IMG/VR virus record: IMGVR_UViG_3300023245_000071
Location: 1-30,151 of that record
Source of the DNA: a virus
Length of the DNA stretch: 30,151 nucleotides
Strand: one strand, 5' to 3'
The position numbers and the translations under genes are program-made. Position 1 is the first letter of the stretch; each line of letters begins with the position of its first letter. The notes beneath the pieces were generated by a model that was not told the origin of the DNA, made no database searches, and saw only the letters and a list, made by a program, of their open reading frames with translations. This document shows, piece by piece, positions 6,203-13,825 of this stretch.

Positions 6203-7060
6203 ATGAAACGAAGCGACAGCGAGTTTCAGATGTGCAGAGCACATCTCCCAACAGTTTTAAATACACACAACAGCATGGACCTAATATTCAATCATCGTTT
6301 TGGACTAGTGGAACAACAGGACCTCGTGGTGTGTGATGTGCTCGCTGTGCCGGATCAACACGATGAAGCGGACATGGTGGAGTCCGGATGGTTGGCCCTG
6401 GATCGACCCTATCACATATACGATCGTGACATGGAGGTGTTCTACCAGTGTCGCAGTACTCGCATAGATCTCAGCAAACAGCCCAGATCTGGAACGGAGC
6501 ACACCCACAACGATCTTCCCGTGTTCATGAAGGAAATTTTTCCGCGGCACCGTGACGACACGGTGTGGACCGGCATGCACCAACTGTACGCCGAATACAT
6601 CCAACGCAAGGGGTTCCGGGACCTCTACAATCCCTTCGACCACGTCAGCCACCGCGACAGTTTCCTGATATTCTACAGCGACACGCTGGACACACTGCTG
6701 GGATTCACCAAGATCAAACGCTACCACTGGCAGGAACACTTCTACAACGATTACAACGATGAGGTGACTGCTGTGTATCCAGAAGGCGAACCACATGGGA
6801 TCGAATCCGTGATGCACTGCAACCGATCACCCATCAGTCAGCTGACCATGGAGATGGAGATGGCGTGGGCCAAGCAACAGAACGCCGCCTACTACTACGC
6901 CGGTGCTGGCTATGAGAAAAGTTCCATGTACAAGAGTCGACACCGCGGATTTGAATGGTGGACGGGCACCAAGTGGAGTCGCAGTAAGAGAGAGTATCGG
7001 AGATTGTGTAAGAGAGATTCTGAATTGCGGTCTATTGCGGATCTTGGAAACGCCAAGTGA
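6203..7060 (+). CDS. Putative ATE/Bpt-like (GNAT-fold) aminoacyl-tRNA-protein transferase family protein
   Basis: The C-terminal half resembles the catalytic domain of arginyl-/leucyl-tRNA-protein transferases. HQLYAEYIQRKG (residues about 129-140) parallels their 'LY.rY...rH' motif. 'SQLTMEMEMAWAKQQNAAYY', followed by YAGAGYE and SSMYKSRHRGFEWWTG (about 211-254), parallels the family's 'E...A...G..YYY.GY.I..C.kM.YK..F.P.E'. Known members attach Arg or Leu to protein N-termini, marking them for degradation. If active, this enzyme could redirect host N-degron proteolysis; that is inference. The N-terminal Cys cluster of eukaryotic Ate1 is absent. Start choice is uncertain: ATG 6203, or ATG 6275 (MDLIFNHRFG), which lies 11 bases after TTTAAATA. 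Its 3' end overlaps the convergent minus-strand gene by 29 bases. Confidence 0.55.
   Translation: MKRSDSEFQMCRAHLPTVLNTHNSMDLIFNHRFGLVEQQDLVVCDVLAVPDQHDEADMVESGWLALDRPYHIYDRDMEVFYQCRSTRIDLSKQPRSGTEHTHNDLPVFMKEIFPRHRDDTVWTGMHQLYAEYIQRKGFRDLYNPFDHVSHRDSFLIFYSDTLDTLLGFTKIKRYHWQEHFYNDYNDEVTAVYPEGEPHGIESVMHCNRSPISQLTMEMEMAWAKQQNAAYYYAGAGYEKSSMYKSRHRGFEWWTGTKWSRSKREYRRLCKRDSELRSIADLGNAK
6256..6263 (+). promoter_or_regulatory. Late-promoter-like TTTAAATA inside the 5' end of the acyltransferase-like gene
   Basis: TTTAAATACAC is one base from the T4 late octamer. It lies 11 bases upstream of the in-frame ATG at 6275, the same spacing as TATAAATA before the ATG at 18807. It favours the shorter start but is a single weak site. 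Confidence 0.25.
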
Positions 7061-7571
7061 CCACATCATCTATTTCGGCCTGTGTCCAATTTTTATAATA
7101 GTCTGTGGTTTGTTTTAGAATGTCTGAGAATCGATTCAATTTGCTCTTTTTTTGCACGAACATCAAACAATATTTTCCGTTGCTCATGCTCACATCACCG
7201 ATCTTCTCTCTGTGGTCCGGGTGGTCTTCCAGCACCACAACATCGTTGAGTCTAAAAGTGCGATTCATTTCGCATCTCACTTTGTAGGCTTCATTGCAGG
7301 TCCATCTCTTGCGGTCGGTTATTAAAATCAGCACATCAATTTTGTTAAAGTCTGTGTTTTCGGTGTGCGTCCAGAAATTAGAATCTGGTTCGGCATTGGA
7401 TACCCATCGCATAGACACTTTATTTTCTAACCGAGCTCGCTGTGCGTAAGGACAAGGAGGCATGTCTCCCAGCATTGGATGTGGCTTCTCCACGAAAGAG
7501 ATCATCCAATCTCTGATATAATCATGTGGGCTAGTCTGCTGACTGTTCTTCTGTGGCATCAGCTGGTTCAT
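7032..7571 (-). CDS. Hypothetical protein, 179 aa
   Basis: This soluble protein has no domain that I can name. The section FVEKPHPMLGDMPPCPYAQRARLENKVSMRW looks like a conserved core with a Pro/Cys-rich loop; it is followed by IDVLILITDRKRW and VVVLEDHPDHREKIGDV, strands of an alpha/beta fold. The sequence starts 'MNQLM', and either Met could be used. It overlaps the upstream coiled-coil gene by 41 bases in another frame and the convergent acyltransferase-like gene by 29 bases. Function unknown. Confidence 0.62.
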   Translation of the reverse strand: MNQLMPQKNSQQTSPHDYIRDWMISFVEKPHPMLGDMPPCPYAQRARLENKVSMRWVSNAEPDSNFWTHTENTDFNKIDVLILITDRKRWTCNEAYKVRCEMNRTFRLNDVVVLEDHPDHREKIGDVSMSNGKYCLMFVQKKSKLNRFSDILKQTTDYYKNWTQAEIDDVVTWRFQDPQ

Positions 7572-7815
7572 GTTGTGAATCTTTTAGGGTTTTTTTAACT
7601 TCGAGTAACTCGTCTTCCATTTCTTCCATGCGCCGATTGTTCTCCGACAGTTTCTTTCCCATGGATTGAACTTCGTCGTTGGCATGTTCTATTTTGGTGA
7701 GTAACATTTTGATTCGACTGTCTTTGGCTTTGAGGTCATCATTCAAACGATCCTTCTCTGTGGAGAGGTCTTTAATGTGTGCTTTAAGCTCAATCAGTAT
7801 TTCTTTGGTGCTCAT
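7531..7815 (-). CDS. Small coiled-coil protein, 94 aa
   Basis: Nearly the whole protein is a predicted single long helix with heptad-like hydrophobics (MSTKEILIELKAHIKDLSTE, later RMEEMEDELLEVKKTL), ending in an acidic tail. It follows the tail-chaperone genes on the same strand at a 61-base gap. That gap holds a TATAAT-like box (7854-7859, minus strand) but no late octamer. Such small helical proteins occur as tail or baseplate assembly factors; that role is only suggested by position. Confidence 0.65.
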   Translation of the reverse strand: MSTKEILIELKAHIKDLSTEKDRLNDDLKAKDSRIKMLLTKIEHANDEVQSMGKKLSENNRRMEEMEDELLEVKKTLKDSQHEPADATEEQSAD

Positions 7816-7876
7816 GCGTAAGATTAGTTATATTGTTTGAATTGCATCATTATATTATACTATATGTCGTACGATA

Positions 7877-8107
7877 TTAAAAGAACGGTTGTCCGGTTTT
7901 TTTGGTAGTTTCCAGGTTGTCTTTGACAAGGTCCCCTACAATAGCCCGCTCGTCTGGACTTAACTCTAGTGCTTCCTGCCAGGTCAGTCCGCCACGCATG
8001 TACCAACACATTTTCATTATTTCCAATTTTAGATTTTTACTCTCGTTTTCCAGATCTTTAAGATATGCGATGATTTCAGAGTTGTCCTTTGACAGTAGTG
8101 TTATACG
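7877..8107 (-). CDS. Frameshift extension of the gp26-like protein (tail assembly chaperone 'T-like' domain), 76 codons
   Basis: This minus-strand frame is open from the gp26-like 3' end down to TAA at 7877-7879. It encodes a charged helix (KDNSEIIAYLKDLENESKNL), then CWYMRGGLTWQEALELS, DERAIVGDLVKDNLETTKK and a terminal TGQPFF. No ATG, GTG or TTG is in frame before the internal Met codons at residues 31 and 33. Starting there would cut off the helix. The frame is -1 relative to the gp26-like gene. It joins exactly at the overlapping slippery heptamers A-AAT-TTT and T-TTT-TTC (8107-8116), two codons before the gp26-like stop. The fused product, join of 8958-8107 and 8107-7877, would be 360 residues. 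This copies the G/GT arrangement of tail chaperones in other phages. Independent translation from Met31 is the alternative. Confidence 0.72.
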   Translation of the reverse strand, partial: RITLLSKDNSEIIAYLKDLENESKNLKLEIMKMCWYMRGGLTWQEALELSPDERAIVGDLVKDNLETTKKTGQPFF

Positions 8108-8958
8108 AAAAAATTTGAGTTGTCGAATGTCACTGGTATTTCGTATGTGACAGGTGCTCCAAGTTTGATCTGTTCTTCTGTGGCTTGAATTTTTACCGGC
8201 GGTATCTGTGCCTGCATTCTCACACGACCCAGCTCGTTCTGTATCTCGTTGACCAGTTTAGCTTCACAGTTGTTGCAGAACTCTTTGATCATTTCTTTGT
8301 CTTTTACCACAACGCCTTCGGGTGTTGTGATCTCTGTGACAGCTTCTACTAGCAGATCAAAATTTATATCATTGAGCAGTTTAAAACTCTTTACAAATTG
8401 ATCACCTTTTTGTTGTTCTGATAGATTGCTGTTACGTACAGTGGAATAAATTTTCTCTTGTTCATACTGTGCAGTCTGTATTCGATTCAATGTTTTGTAA
8501 TTCAACGGAGCCACGTTTACTATGAATCTATCCTTTGTAGTGAATTGATCTTGAATCTCTGTATTTTTTAATCCCTCTAACAGTTGCACCACACTGATTG
8601 ATTGGGTTACTTTTTCTGTTGTGCCTGGCACTGTGTATGTGATGTCCATGGACTCACCGTAGGTGGCCGCTCGAATGGCCAACAGTATGGTGTCCGTGTC
8701 ATAATTGGTCATCTGCCAAGGATTCTTAAAGTTGGGTATACAACTTTTGATCACATCCACGGTGGCTTGACCGCTGATCATTGCGTCTGGTGTTTTAAAT
8801 GCCAGCTCGTCTTTGGCGTTCATGGGCAATACTGGTATCTCTCCAGTTTCTGTGGGAGTGAACACGTCTGGTCCATAGTACTTGCCTTTGGTGGGCAGAG
8901 TGATATAGATCGCTGGTTGTCGATAATACTTGCTCAGTGGGTTTGTGTTTTCTACCAT
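8101..8958 (-). CDS. 26: gp26-like baseplate hub / tail assembly protein
   Basis: The 285-residue protein opens with NPLSKYYRQPAIYITLPTKG and FTPTETGEIPVLPMNAKDEL. This is the conserved N-terminus of the family annotated as gp26/baseplate hub subunit in marine T4-like phages; T4 gp26 is shorter (208 residues). Mature T4 baseplates appear to lack gp26, so a chaperone role for the tape measure is plausible. It is divergent from the tape-measure gene across 81 bases. It has a perfect late octamer 43 bases upstream of its ATG (minus strand 9009-9002). Its 3' end carries a double slippery heptamer just before the stop, leading into the 76-codon extension below it. No signal peptide or membrane segment is visible. 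Confidence 0.75.
   Translation of the reverse strand: MVENTNPLSKYYRQPAIYITLPTKGKYYGPDVFTPTETGEIPVLPMNAKDELAFKTPDAMISGQATVDVIKSCIPNFKNPWQMTNYDTDTILLAIRAATYGESMDITYTVPGTTEKVTQSISVVQLLEGLKNTEIQDQFTTKDRFIVNVAPLNYKTLNRIQTAQYEQEKIYSTVRNSNLSEQQKGDQFVKSFKLLNDINFDLLVEAVTEITTPEGVVVKDKEMIKEFCNNCEAKLVNEIQNELGRVRMQAQIPPVKIQATEEQIKLGAPVTYEIPVTFDNSNFFV
8107..8116 (-). promoter_or_regulatory. Predicted -1 programmed ribosomal frameshift site (A AAT TTT TTC)
   Basis: Read on the minus strand in the gp26-like frame, the codons are TCA AAT TTT TTC GTA TAA. Two overlapping X-XXY-YYZ heptamers are present, A-AAT-TTT and T-TTT-TTC. A -1 slip at either gives the same amino acids across the junction and enters the 76-codon extension frame. 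I see no strong downstream stem-loop. Confidence 0.7.
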
Positions 8959-8968
8959 AATTGTTATC

Positions 8969-8976
8969 TATAAATA
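8969..8976 (+). promoter_or_regulatory. T4-type late promoter for the tape-measure gene
   Basis: Exact TATAAATA on the plus strand, 63 bases before the tape-measure ATG. It faces a second late octamer on the minus strand 25 bases away, so the two predicted transcripts overlap at their 5' ends. Confidence 0.7.
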
Positions 8977-9001
8977 TACAATATTAACTTGTGCGTGTCT
9001 A

Positions 9002-9009
9002 TATTTATA
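9002..9009 (-). promoter_or_regulatory. T4-type late promoter for the gp26-like gene
   Basis: The plus strand reads TATTTATA, so the minus strand has exact TATAAATA, 43 bases before the gp26-like start at 8958. A start about six bases past the octamer would put the 5' end near 8996, inside the leader of the opposite transcript. Confidence 0.7.
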
Positions 9010-9039
9010 TGCGTACAAAACAGGGTATTTTAAAACTGT

Positions 9040-11097
9040 ATGACGGATGATGTAGAAAAACTGGAACAGTCGGCGAAGAAAACTGCCGGCGAATTGGATA
9101 AACTTTCCAAAGTCAGTCAGAGCACCCACGACACCCTCAGAAAAAATGCAAAGAGTGAAGAAGGCGCAAGAAAAATTACCAATCTTTATATCAGAGCTAA
9201 ACAGGAAGAATTACGACAACTAAGAGCTAGTAAACAAGACCAAACTGATGCAGGTAAAATTAAAAGGATCCAACTATTACAAGAATTATCATCGATCAGA
9301 CAAAGCACACGAAAACAAGGTTTGTTTGCGGCAGTTGCCACAAAGGCAACTACCGGATTAAAAAGTTTCATAGGAGCACAGGCCACACTGGTCGAGGGCA
9401 TACTGGCCGTTGGCAAGGGAATATTCAACACCGGTGCGAGATTCATGGATGCCGAACAAAGAATCGAAGGCTTCAACGATGCGGTAAAAGATTTTGGCGA
9501 CGTACCTTTCCTGGGCAAGGGCCTAACAGCACTGGCCAAGTCGGCGGACTTCAACGTGGGCATATTCAAGCAACTGGCACAGACCGGTGCCACATTTGAG
9601 TCATCGATCATCAATCTAAGAAATGCGGCCCATGAGGCCAGGATGCCGATATTGGATTTCGTTGACATGGTATCAAAAAACTCCGAAGTGATGGGTCAAC
9701 TCTTTGGATCTGTGGACGCCGGTGTTAAGAGAATGAGTCAATTCCAGAGTGCGTTACGAACTGTGACACAAGAACAGTTTGCTCAATTTGGATTGAACCT
9801 CACAGAAACATCAGAATATTTCCAAACCTATCTAATGTTGGAGAGGGCAAGGGGTAGATTGGTTCTGGGCAACACCGACGAGGAGATTGCCAGATCAAGC
9901 CATTACATCAAAAATCTAGTGAGACTGTCAAAATTAACCGGAGAAAATGTTGATGCGATAGATAAAAGAAACAGAGAACTTGCGGCCAACGGGGTGCTAC
10001 AATCACAACTGTTATCCTTAGGTCCAGCACAGCGAGCGGCCATCAATGGCACAATTGCCAGTTTTGGAGGAGCCGACACGATGATCGGTAAGTTGATCAC
10101 CCAAGTGGTGGCATTTGGTCAAGCCACGGAAACCGACACTGCCCTCTTGGACGAAGTTGCCCGCGGACAGTTGATACCTGCGATCCGAGCTCTCAAGTCC
10201 GGGGCCATGGATGTTGTTGAGTTTCAAAATATCGTGGGTCGAGCAACCAACGAAGGAGCCATTAGTGACTTCACTCGATCTCTTGCTCGAGCAAGCATAG
10301 TCAACGGCGAGAATGCTGGTGTGGTGAACGAGACCACTCGATTACAAAGAGCAAGAAATACCACAGATGCCAACGAGATGGCATACAGAGACACGGTCAG
10401 TAAAAGTTTAGTCGGCATGGGAGATTCACTCAAGGTAGCCAAATCAGGGGCAGAATCTCTGACCACAGGCGCAATGGAATTTACAGCATCGTCTATGGGT
10501 CTGCTCGAAAAAGCAATCGCAACACTGGGTCAAAATAAGTTGGATGGAGACATAATGAAGAAAAGTTCCATGGCCACTATCATGGCATTTGATCCCTCGT
10601 CACGTGCTTTAAGAGTAACAGACAAAAACGGTCCCGCGGATCCTATGCAGATCTATCAAAATACAGCATTCTCAAACGACATCTCCGGAGAAGCGAGTTA
10701 CGATGGTTTCAAGACAGGAACGAAAAATGTAACCGGAGAAAGATTTCCAAATTTCGGAACCCAAGGCACTGTTGTTCGGGTGCATGGACCAGAGGCCATA
10801 ATACCGAGGGAATCTCCCATGGGCAAGATTGTCGCGGCCGTGGACAGCCTGACAGTTAAACCTACTGTGAATGCCAGTGTGACTGCATCTGCAATGCCAG
10901 ACAAAGGAAACAGCGGAGAAACCGACAATATCACCGCAATCAGCTCACTATTGAGTAGGAACTTGGATAATATTTCACAGATAATGGATAAGAGCGAAAA
11001 ACATTTAAATACACTGGTGGGAATAAATTCCACCGTGGCAAAAAACACAATGGATACCAAAAAAGGACTTGCAAACTTGAGCACTTCCCTAGTATAA
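9040..11097 (+). CDS. Tail tape measure protein (gp29-equivalent)
   Basis: This 685-residue protein fits a tape measure by architecture. The N-terminal 90 residues are a charged coiled coil (MTDDVEKLEQSAKKTAGELD, later AKQEELRQLRASKQDQ). A Gly/Ala-rich hydrophobic stretch, GLFAAVATKATTGLKSFIGA..., lies at about 95-135. A long helical central region (about 150-480) follows. The C-terminal HGPEAIIPRESPMGKIV (about 586-602) resembles the 'G.E.viPr..' segment common near tape-measure C-termini. It sets tail length and is probably ejected or placed in the membrane during infection. It is divergent from the gp26-like chaperone pair, which supports the assignment, and is followed after seven bases by the portal gene. 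T4 gp29 is 590 residues. Direct similarity to gp29 is not obvious by eye, so I give no symbol. Confidence 0.75.
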   Translation: MTDDVEKLEQSAKKTAGELDKLSKVSQSTHDTLRKNAKSEEGARKITNLYIRAKQEELRQLRASKQDQTDAGKIKRIQLLQELSSIRQSTRKQGLFAAVATKATTGLKSFIGAQATLVEGILAVGKGIFNTGARFMDAEQRIEGFNDAVKDFGDVPFLGKGLTALAKSADFNVGIFKQLAQTGATFESSIINLRNAAHEARMPILDFVDMVSKNSEVMGQLFGSVDAGVKRMSQFQSALRTVTQEQFAQFGLNLTETSEYFQTYLMLERARGRLVLGNTDEEIARSSHYIKNLVRLSKLTGENVDAIDKRNRELAANGVLQSQLLSLGPAQRAAINGTIASFGGADTMIGKLITQVVAFGQATETDTALLDEVARGQLIPAIRALKSGAMDVVEFQNIVGRATNEGAISDFTRSLARASIVNGENAGVVNETTRLQRARNTTDANEMAYRDTVSKSLVGMGDSLKVAKSGAESLTTGAMEFTASSMGLLEKAIATLGQNKLDGDIMKKSSMATIMAFDPSSRALRVTDKNGPADPMQIYQNTAFSNDISGEASYDGFKTGTKNVTGERFPNFGTQGTVVRVHGPEAIIPRESPMGKIVAAVDSLTVKPTVNASVTASAMPDKGNSGETDNITAISSLLSRNLDNISQIMDKSEKHLNTLVGINSTVAKNTMDTKKGLANLSTSLV

Positions 11098-11104
11098 TAT
11101 AAAC

Positions 11105-12808
11105 ATGGCTTGGAAAAAATACTTTAAAGACGCAAACTTATCTCCCATATCAGGAGATAAAAACCCGCAATTCGCAAAACGAAATTACTCATCCTATCTA
11201 CCGGATGTGTACACCGGACACCCCAACCGAGTGCAAAGATACTTTCAGTACGATCAGATGGATTCTGATTCAGAGGTCAATGCGGCCCTGGATATTCTTG
11301 CAGAATTTTGCACACAGAGTAACAAAGAGAACGAAACTCCATTCGACATCGTGTTCAAAGATGATGTCACAGAATCAGAAGTTAAACTGTTGAAAAAAGC
11401 TCTGCAACAGTGGACCAAATCAAATCAATTTTCAAAAAGAATTTTTAGAATTTTCCGTAACACTTTAAAATACGGAGACTGTTTCTTCGTGAGAGACAAC
11501 GAGACCAACAAATGGTTGTACATCGATCCTGCCAAGGTGGATAGAATTGTTGTGAACGAATCAGAAGGCAAAGTGCCTGAACAGTACATCATCAGAGACA
11601 TCAACCCTAACCTACAGAGATTGAGTGCCACACAGATCACACCAAACCAACTGTACGGTGGAACTACAGGTGGAGCATATGCTCAGAATTTTGCAGGTGC
11701 CGGGCAGGGAGCAAATCAATCAGGTGCAGGTGGCGGCATGGGAGCATCCGGTGGAAGATTCTACAAATCCATGAACCAGTATGCAATCAATGCAGAACAT
11801 GTGGTACACATGAGTCTGTCAGACGGATTGGATAACTTGTTTCCTTTCGGTCAGTCTGTGCTGGAACAGGTATTCAAAGTGTTCAAACAAAAAGAATTAT
11901 TAGAAGATGCAATCATCATCTACCGAGTACAACGAGCTCCGGAACGAAGAGTGTTCTACATCGATGTGGGTAACATGCCAACGCATTTGGCCATGCAGTT
12001 CGTTGAACGAGTTAAAAACGAGATCAATCAAAGAAGGATCCCTACCACAGCAGGTGGAGCAAATCACATAGATGCCACATACAATCCGATGTCAATGAAT
12101 GAAGATTATTTCTTCCCTCAAACAGCAGAAGGACGAGGATCTAAAGTGGACACACTGCCAGGTGGTACCAATCTAGGCGAGATTGACGATCTAAGATTCT
12201 TCACAAATAAAATGTTCCGAGGATTACGAATTCCATCATCTTATCTGCCCACAGGGCCAGAAGATTCTCAACAGTCTTACAATGACGGTAGGGTGGGCAC
12301 AGCATTTATTCAAGAATTAAGATTCAACAAATATTGCATGCGATTACAATCAATGGTTGCACCCATGTTCGACGAAGAGTTCAAATTGTGGATCAAGAAC
12401 AAAGGTTACACCATGGACAACTCAGCATTTGAGTTGAAATTGAATCCTCCACAGAACTTTGCACAATATCGACAAACAGAAATGGATCAAAGCAGAGTGA
12501 GTACATTTGTACAGGTAGCAGAGTTACCATACATGAGCAAACGATTTGCCCTGAAGCGATTCTTGGGCATGAGCGAAGAAGAAATGGCTCTAAACTCACA
12601 ATTGTGGTCAGAAGAAAATAATGTGGCACAGAAAAAACAAACCAAATCCACACAGATGCGAACAGCAGGAGTAGCACAATCTGATCTACAATCAGATCTG
12701 GATCAGTTTGAAGAACCCACAGCAGAACCAGATTCACCAGAACCAGGACAGCCGGGCACAACTCCTCCAGGCGGAACGCCGGGTCAAGGTGGAACCAATA
12801 CAATATAA
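11105..12808 (+). CDS. 20: Portal vertex protein gp20
   Basis: The dodecameric portal nucleates prohead assembly and is the DNA gate. Recognisable T4 gp20 signatures are ELLEDAIIIYRVQRAPERR, then FYIDVGNMP, NPMSMNEDYFFP, SKVDTLPGGTNLGEIDDLRF and RIPSSYLPTG (residues about 258-400). Length (567) is near T4's 524. Two low-complexity additions stand out: a Gly/Ala/Gln-rich insertion (GGTTGGAYAQNFAGAGQGAN... near residues 185-220) and a Pro/Gly/Thr C-terminal tail. The start ATG follows AGTATAATATAAAC, which contains a TATAAT-like box but no clear ribosome site. The stop overlaps a TATAAATA octamer that precedes the next gene. Confidence 0.95.
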   Translation: MAWKKYFKDANLSPISGDKNPQFAKRNYSSYLPDVYTGHPNRVQRYFQYDQMDSDSEVNAALDILAEFCTQSNKENETPFDIVFKDDVTESEVKLLKKALQQWTKSNQFSKRIFRIFRNTLKYGDCFFVRDNETNKWLYIDPAKVDRIVVNESEGKVPEQYIIRDINPNLQRLSATQITPNQLYGGTTGGAYAQNFAGAGQGANQSGAGGGMGASGGRFYKSMNQYAINAEHVVHMSLSDGLDNLFPFGQSVLEQVFKVFKQKELLEDAIIIYRVQRAPERRVFYIDVGNMPTHLAMQFVERVKNEINQRRIPTTAGGANHIDATYNPMSMNEDYFFPQTAEGRGSKVDTLPGGTNLGEIDDLRFFTNKMFRGLRIPSSYLPTGPEDSQQSYNDGRVGTAFIQELRFNKYCMRLQSMVAPMFDEEFKLWIKNKGYTMDNSAFELKLNPPQNFAQYRQTEMDQSRVSTFVQVAELPYMSKRFALKRFLGMSEEEMALNSQLWSEENNVAQKKQTKSTQMRTAGVAQSDLQSDLDQFEEPTAEPDSPEPGQPGTTPPGGTPGQGGTNTI

Positions 12809-12811
12809 ATA
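12804..12811 (+). promoter_or_regulatory. T4-type late promoter overlapping the portal stop codon
   Basis: Exact TATAAATA. It lies only five bases before the ATG at 12817, so transcripts from it would be leaderless for that gene, start inside it (ATG 12826 or 12832 are in frame), or serve the 13082 gene. Confidence 0.55.
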
Positions 12812-12816
12812 TCGTT

Positions 12817-13059
12817 ATGAAGTTAATGGAAATGTTTCAAAATACAGCAGACGGCTTTGAGCAAACAAAGAACTACAATGCCGAAGACGATATCTCTGTC
12901 CTAGATGACGGTGATACTCGAAAAACTCGTTTGACTCTAAAAGACATTAACAAAATGCGTCTTGCCTCAGAGCAACACGACGAAGAGCAAAAACAAGAAG
13001 CAGTGTTTGTACAAAAAATGTACGGACAACCAGCAATTGAAGACGACTTATCTTTGTAA
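12817..13059 (+). CDS. Small acidic hypothetical protein, 80 aa, between gp20 and the prohead core gene
   Basis: The protein is hydrophilic and acidic (MEMFQNTADGFEQTKNYNAE, later LTLKDINKMRLASEQHDEEQ), probably helical in its second half. In T4 the region between genes 20 and 21 holds the small prohead core proteins gp67 and gp68, so a head-assembly or core role is reasonable. The sequence itself is not recognisably gp67 or gp68. Alternative starts at 12826 and 12832 exist. No ribosome site is obvious. Confidence 0.62.
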   Translation: MKLMEMFQNTADGFEQTKNYNAEDDISVLDDGDTRKTRLTLKDINKMRLASEQHDEEQKQEAVFVQKMYGQPAIEDDLSL

Positions 13060-13081
13060 TAATAATTAAACACACAATATT

Positions 13082-13708
13082 ATGGAGAATACAACAGCAT
13101 TTGTATTAGGCAACGGTGAATCTCGTAAAGGTATTCGCATTGCTGATCTTAAGACACACGGCAAAGTTTGGGCATGTAACGGTGTGTATCGCACAGAAGA
13201 ACCTGATGTATTGGTGTGTGTGGATCCCAAAATGGTGTTAGAAATATCAGAAACACCGTACCCTGAAACACACGAAGTATGGAGCAACTACAATCACCAG
13301 TACGATAAAGTCGATCGAGCCAAGAATCACATACAGTTTTTTAAACCCTCGTTGGGCTGGAGTTCCGGTCCCACCGCATTGAAACATGCCTGTGAACAGG
13401 ATTTTAAAACCATATACATACTGGGCTTTGATTATCAAGGACATCCTAAGTCCAATAAAGGACAATTTGCATTTAATAATGTGTTCAAAGGCACTCGCAA
13501 CTACAAACCTGTGGAATCAGATGCCACTTTTTATGGCAACTGGATGAATCAAACCAAGCGATGTTTAAACGATTATCCATCCATTCAGTTTGTAAGAGTA
13601 GCACCCCACAACGGATTTCGTCCTCATGATTTAAACTTTGCTCCAAACTTTAAAACCCTAGATATTGAAGAGTTTTTGGAGCTATATAATTTACAAATCA
13701 AAATATAG
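13082..13708 (+). CDS. MptE/DUF115-like Rossmann protein (possible sugar- or nucleotide-modifying enzyme)
   Basis: The 208-residue product starts with TTAFVLGNGESRKGIRI, a glycine-rich nucleotide-binding loop. It continues KVWACNGVYRTEEPDVLVCV (about residues 28-47) and then WSSGPTALKHACEQ followed by KTIYILGFDYQG (about 98-124). This order (G-N-G-x-S, C-N-x-x-Y, 'pD.lv..D', 'SG..Al..A', 'iyl.G.D') is like the 6-hydroxymethylpterin-pyrophosphokinase-like (MptE/DUF115) and CST-type sialyltransferase proteins, some of which modify flagellin or surface glycans. The match is by pattern only. Finding it inside the head gene block, between the portal and prohead core genes, is unexpected; it may be an inserted accessory gene. 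Confidence 0.6.
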   Translation: MENTTAFVLGNGESRKGIRIADLKTHGKVWACNGVYRTEEPDVLVCVDPKMVLEISETPYPETHEVWSNYNHQYDKVDRAKNHIQFFKPSLGWSSGPTALKHACEQDFKTIYILGFDYQGHPKSNKGQFAFNNVFKGTRNYKPVESDATFYGNWMNQTKRCLNDYPSIQFVRVAPHNGFRPHDLNFAPNFKTLDIEEFLELYNLQIKI

Positions 13709-13714
13709 CGTAAT

Positions 13715-13733
13715 ACTGTCATATAAAGACAGT
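13715..13733 (+). terminator. Weak hairpin terminator after the MptE-like gene
   Basis: ACTGTC (13715-13720) and GACAGT (13728-13733) pair around a seven-base loop and are followed by TTTT. The six-pair stem is AT-balanced and short, so termination would be partial. Confidence 0.4.
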
Positions 13734-13769
13734 TTTAGCCGCTTTTGGCACCTGTTTCGCCGCCTATAT

Positions 13770-13792
13770 AGTAAATACCTACACTTATAAGT
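13770..13792 (+). promoter_or_regulatory. Late-promoter-like AGTAAATACC with adjoining palindrome, upstream of the prohead core gene
   Basis: AGTAAATA (13770-13777) differs from TATAAATA in the first two bases and has the CC that follows several other sites. The 10-base palindrome ACTTATAAGT (13783-13792) follows at once. A good ribosome site (AAGGAG, 13810-13815) precedes the ATG at 13826. Confidence 0.4.
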
Positions 13793-13825
13793 AATCTTAA
13801 CGCATACACAAGGAGCACGTGCAAC

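Noticed and set aside
6305-6817. 170-residue minus-strand frame inside the acyltransferase-like gene
   Set aside because: Antisense shadow: Val/His-rich composition, no start signal, and the plus-strand protein has family-like motifs across the same bases.
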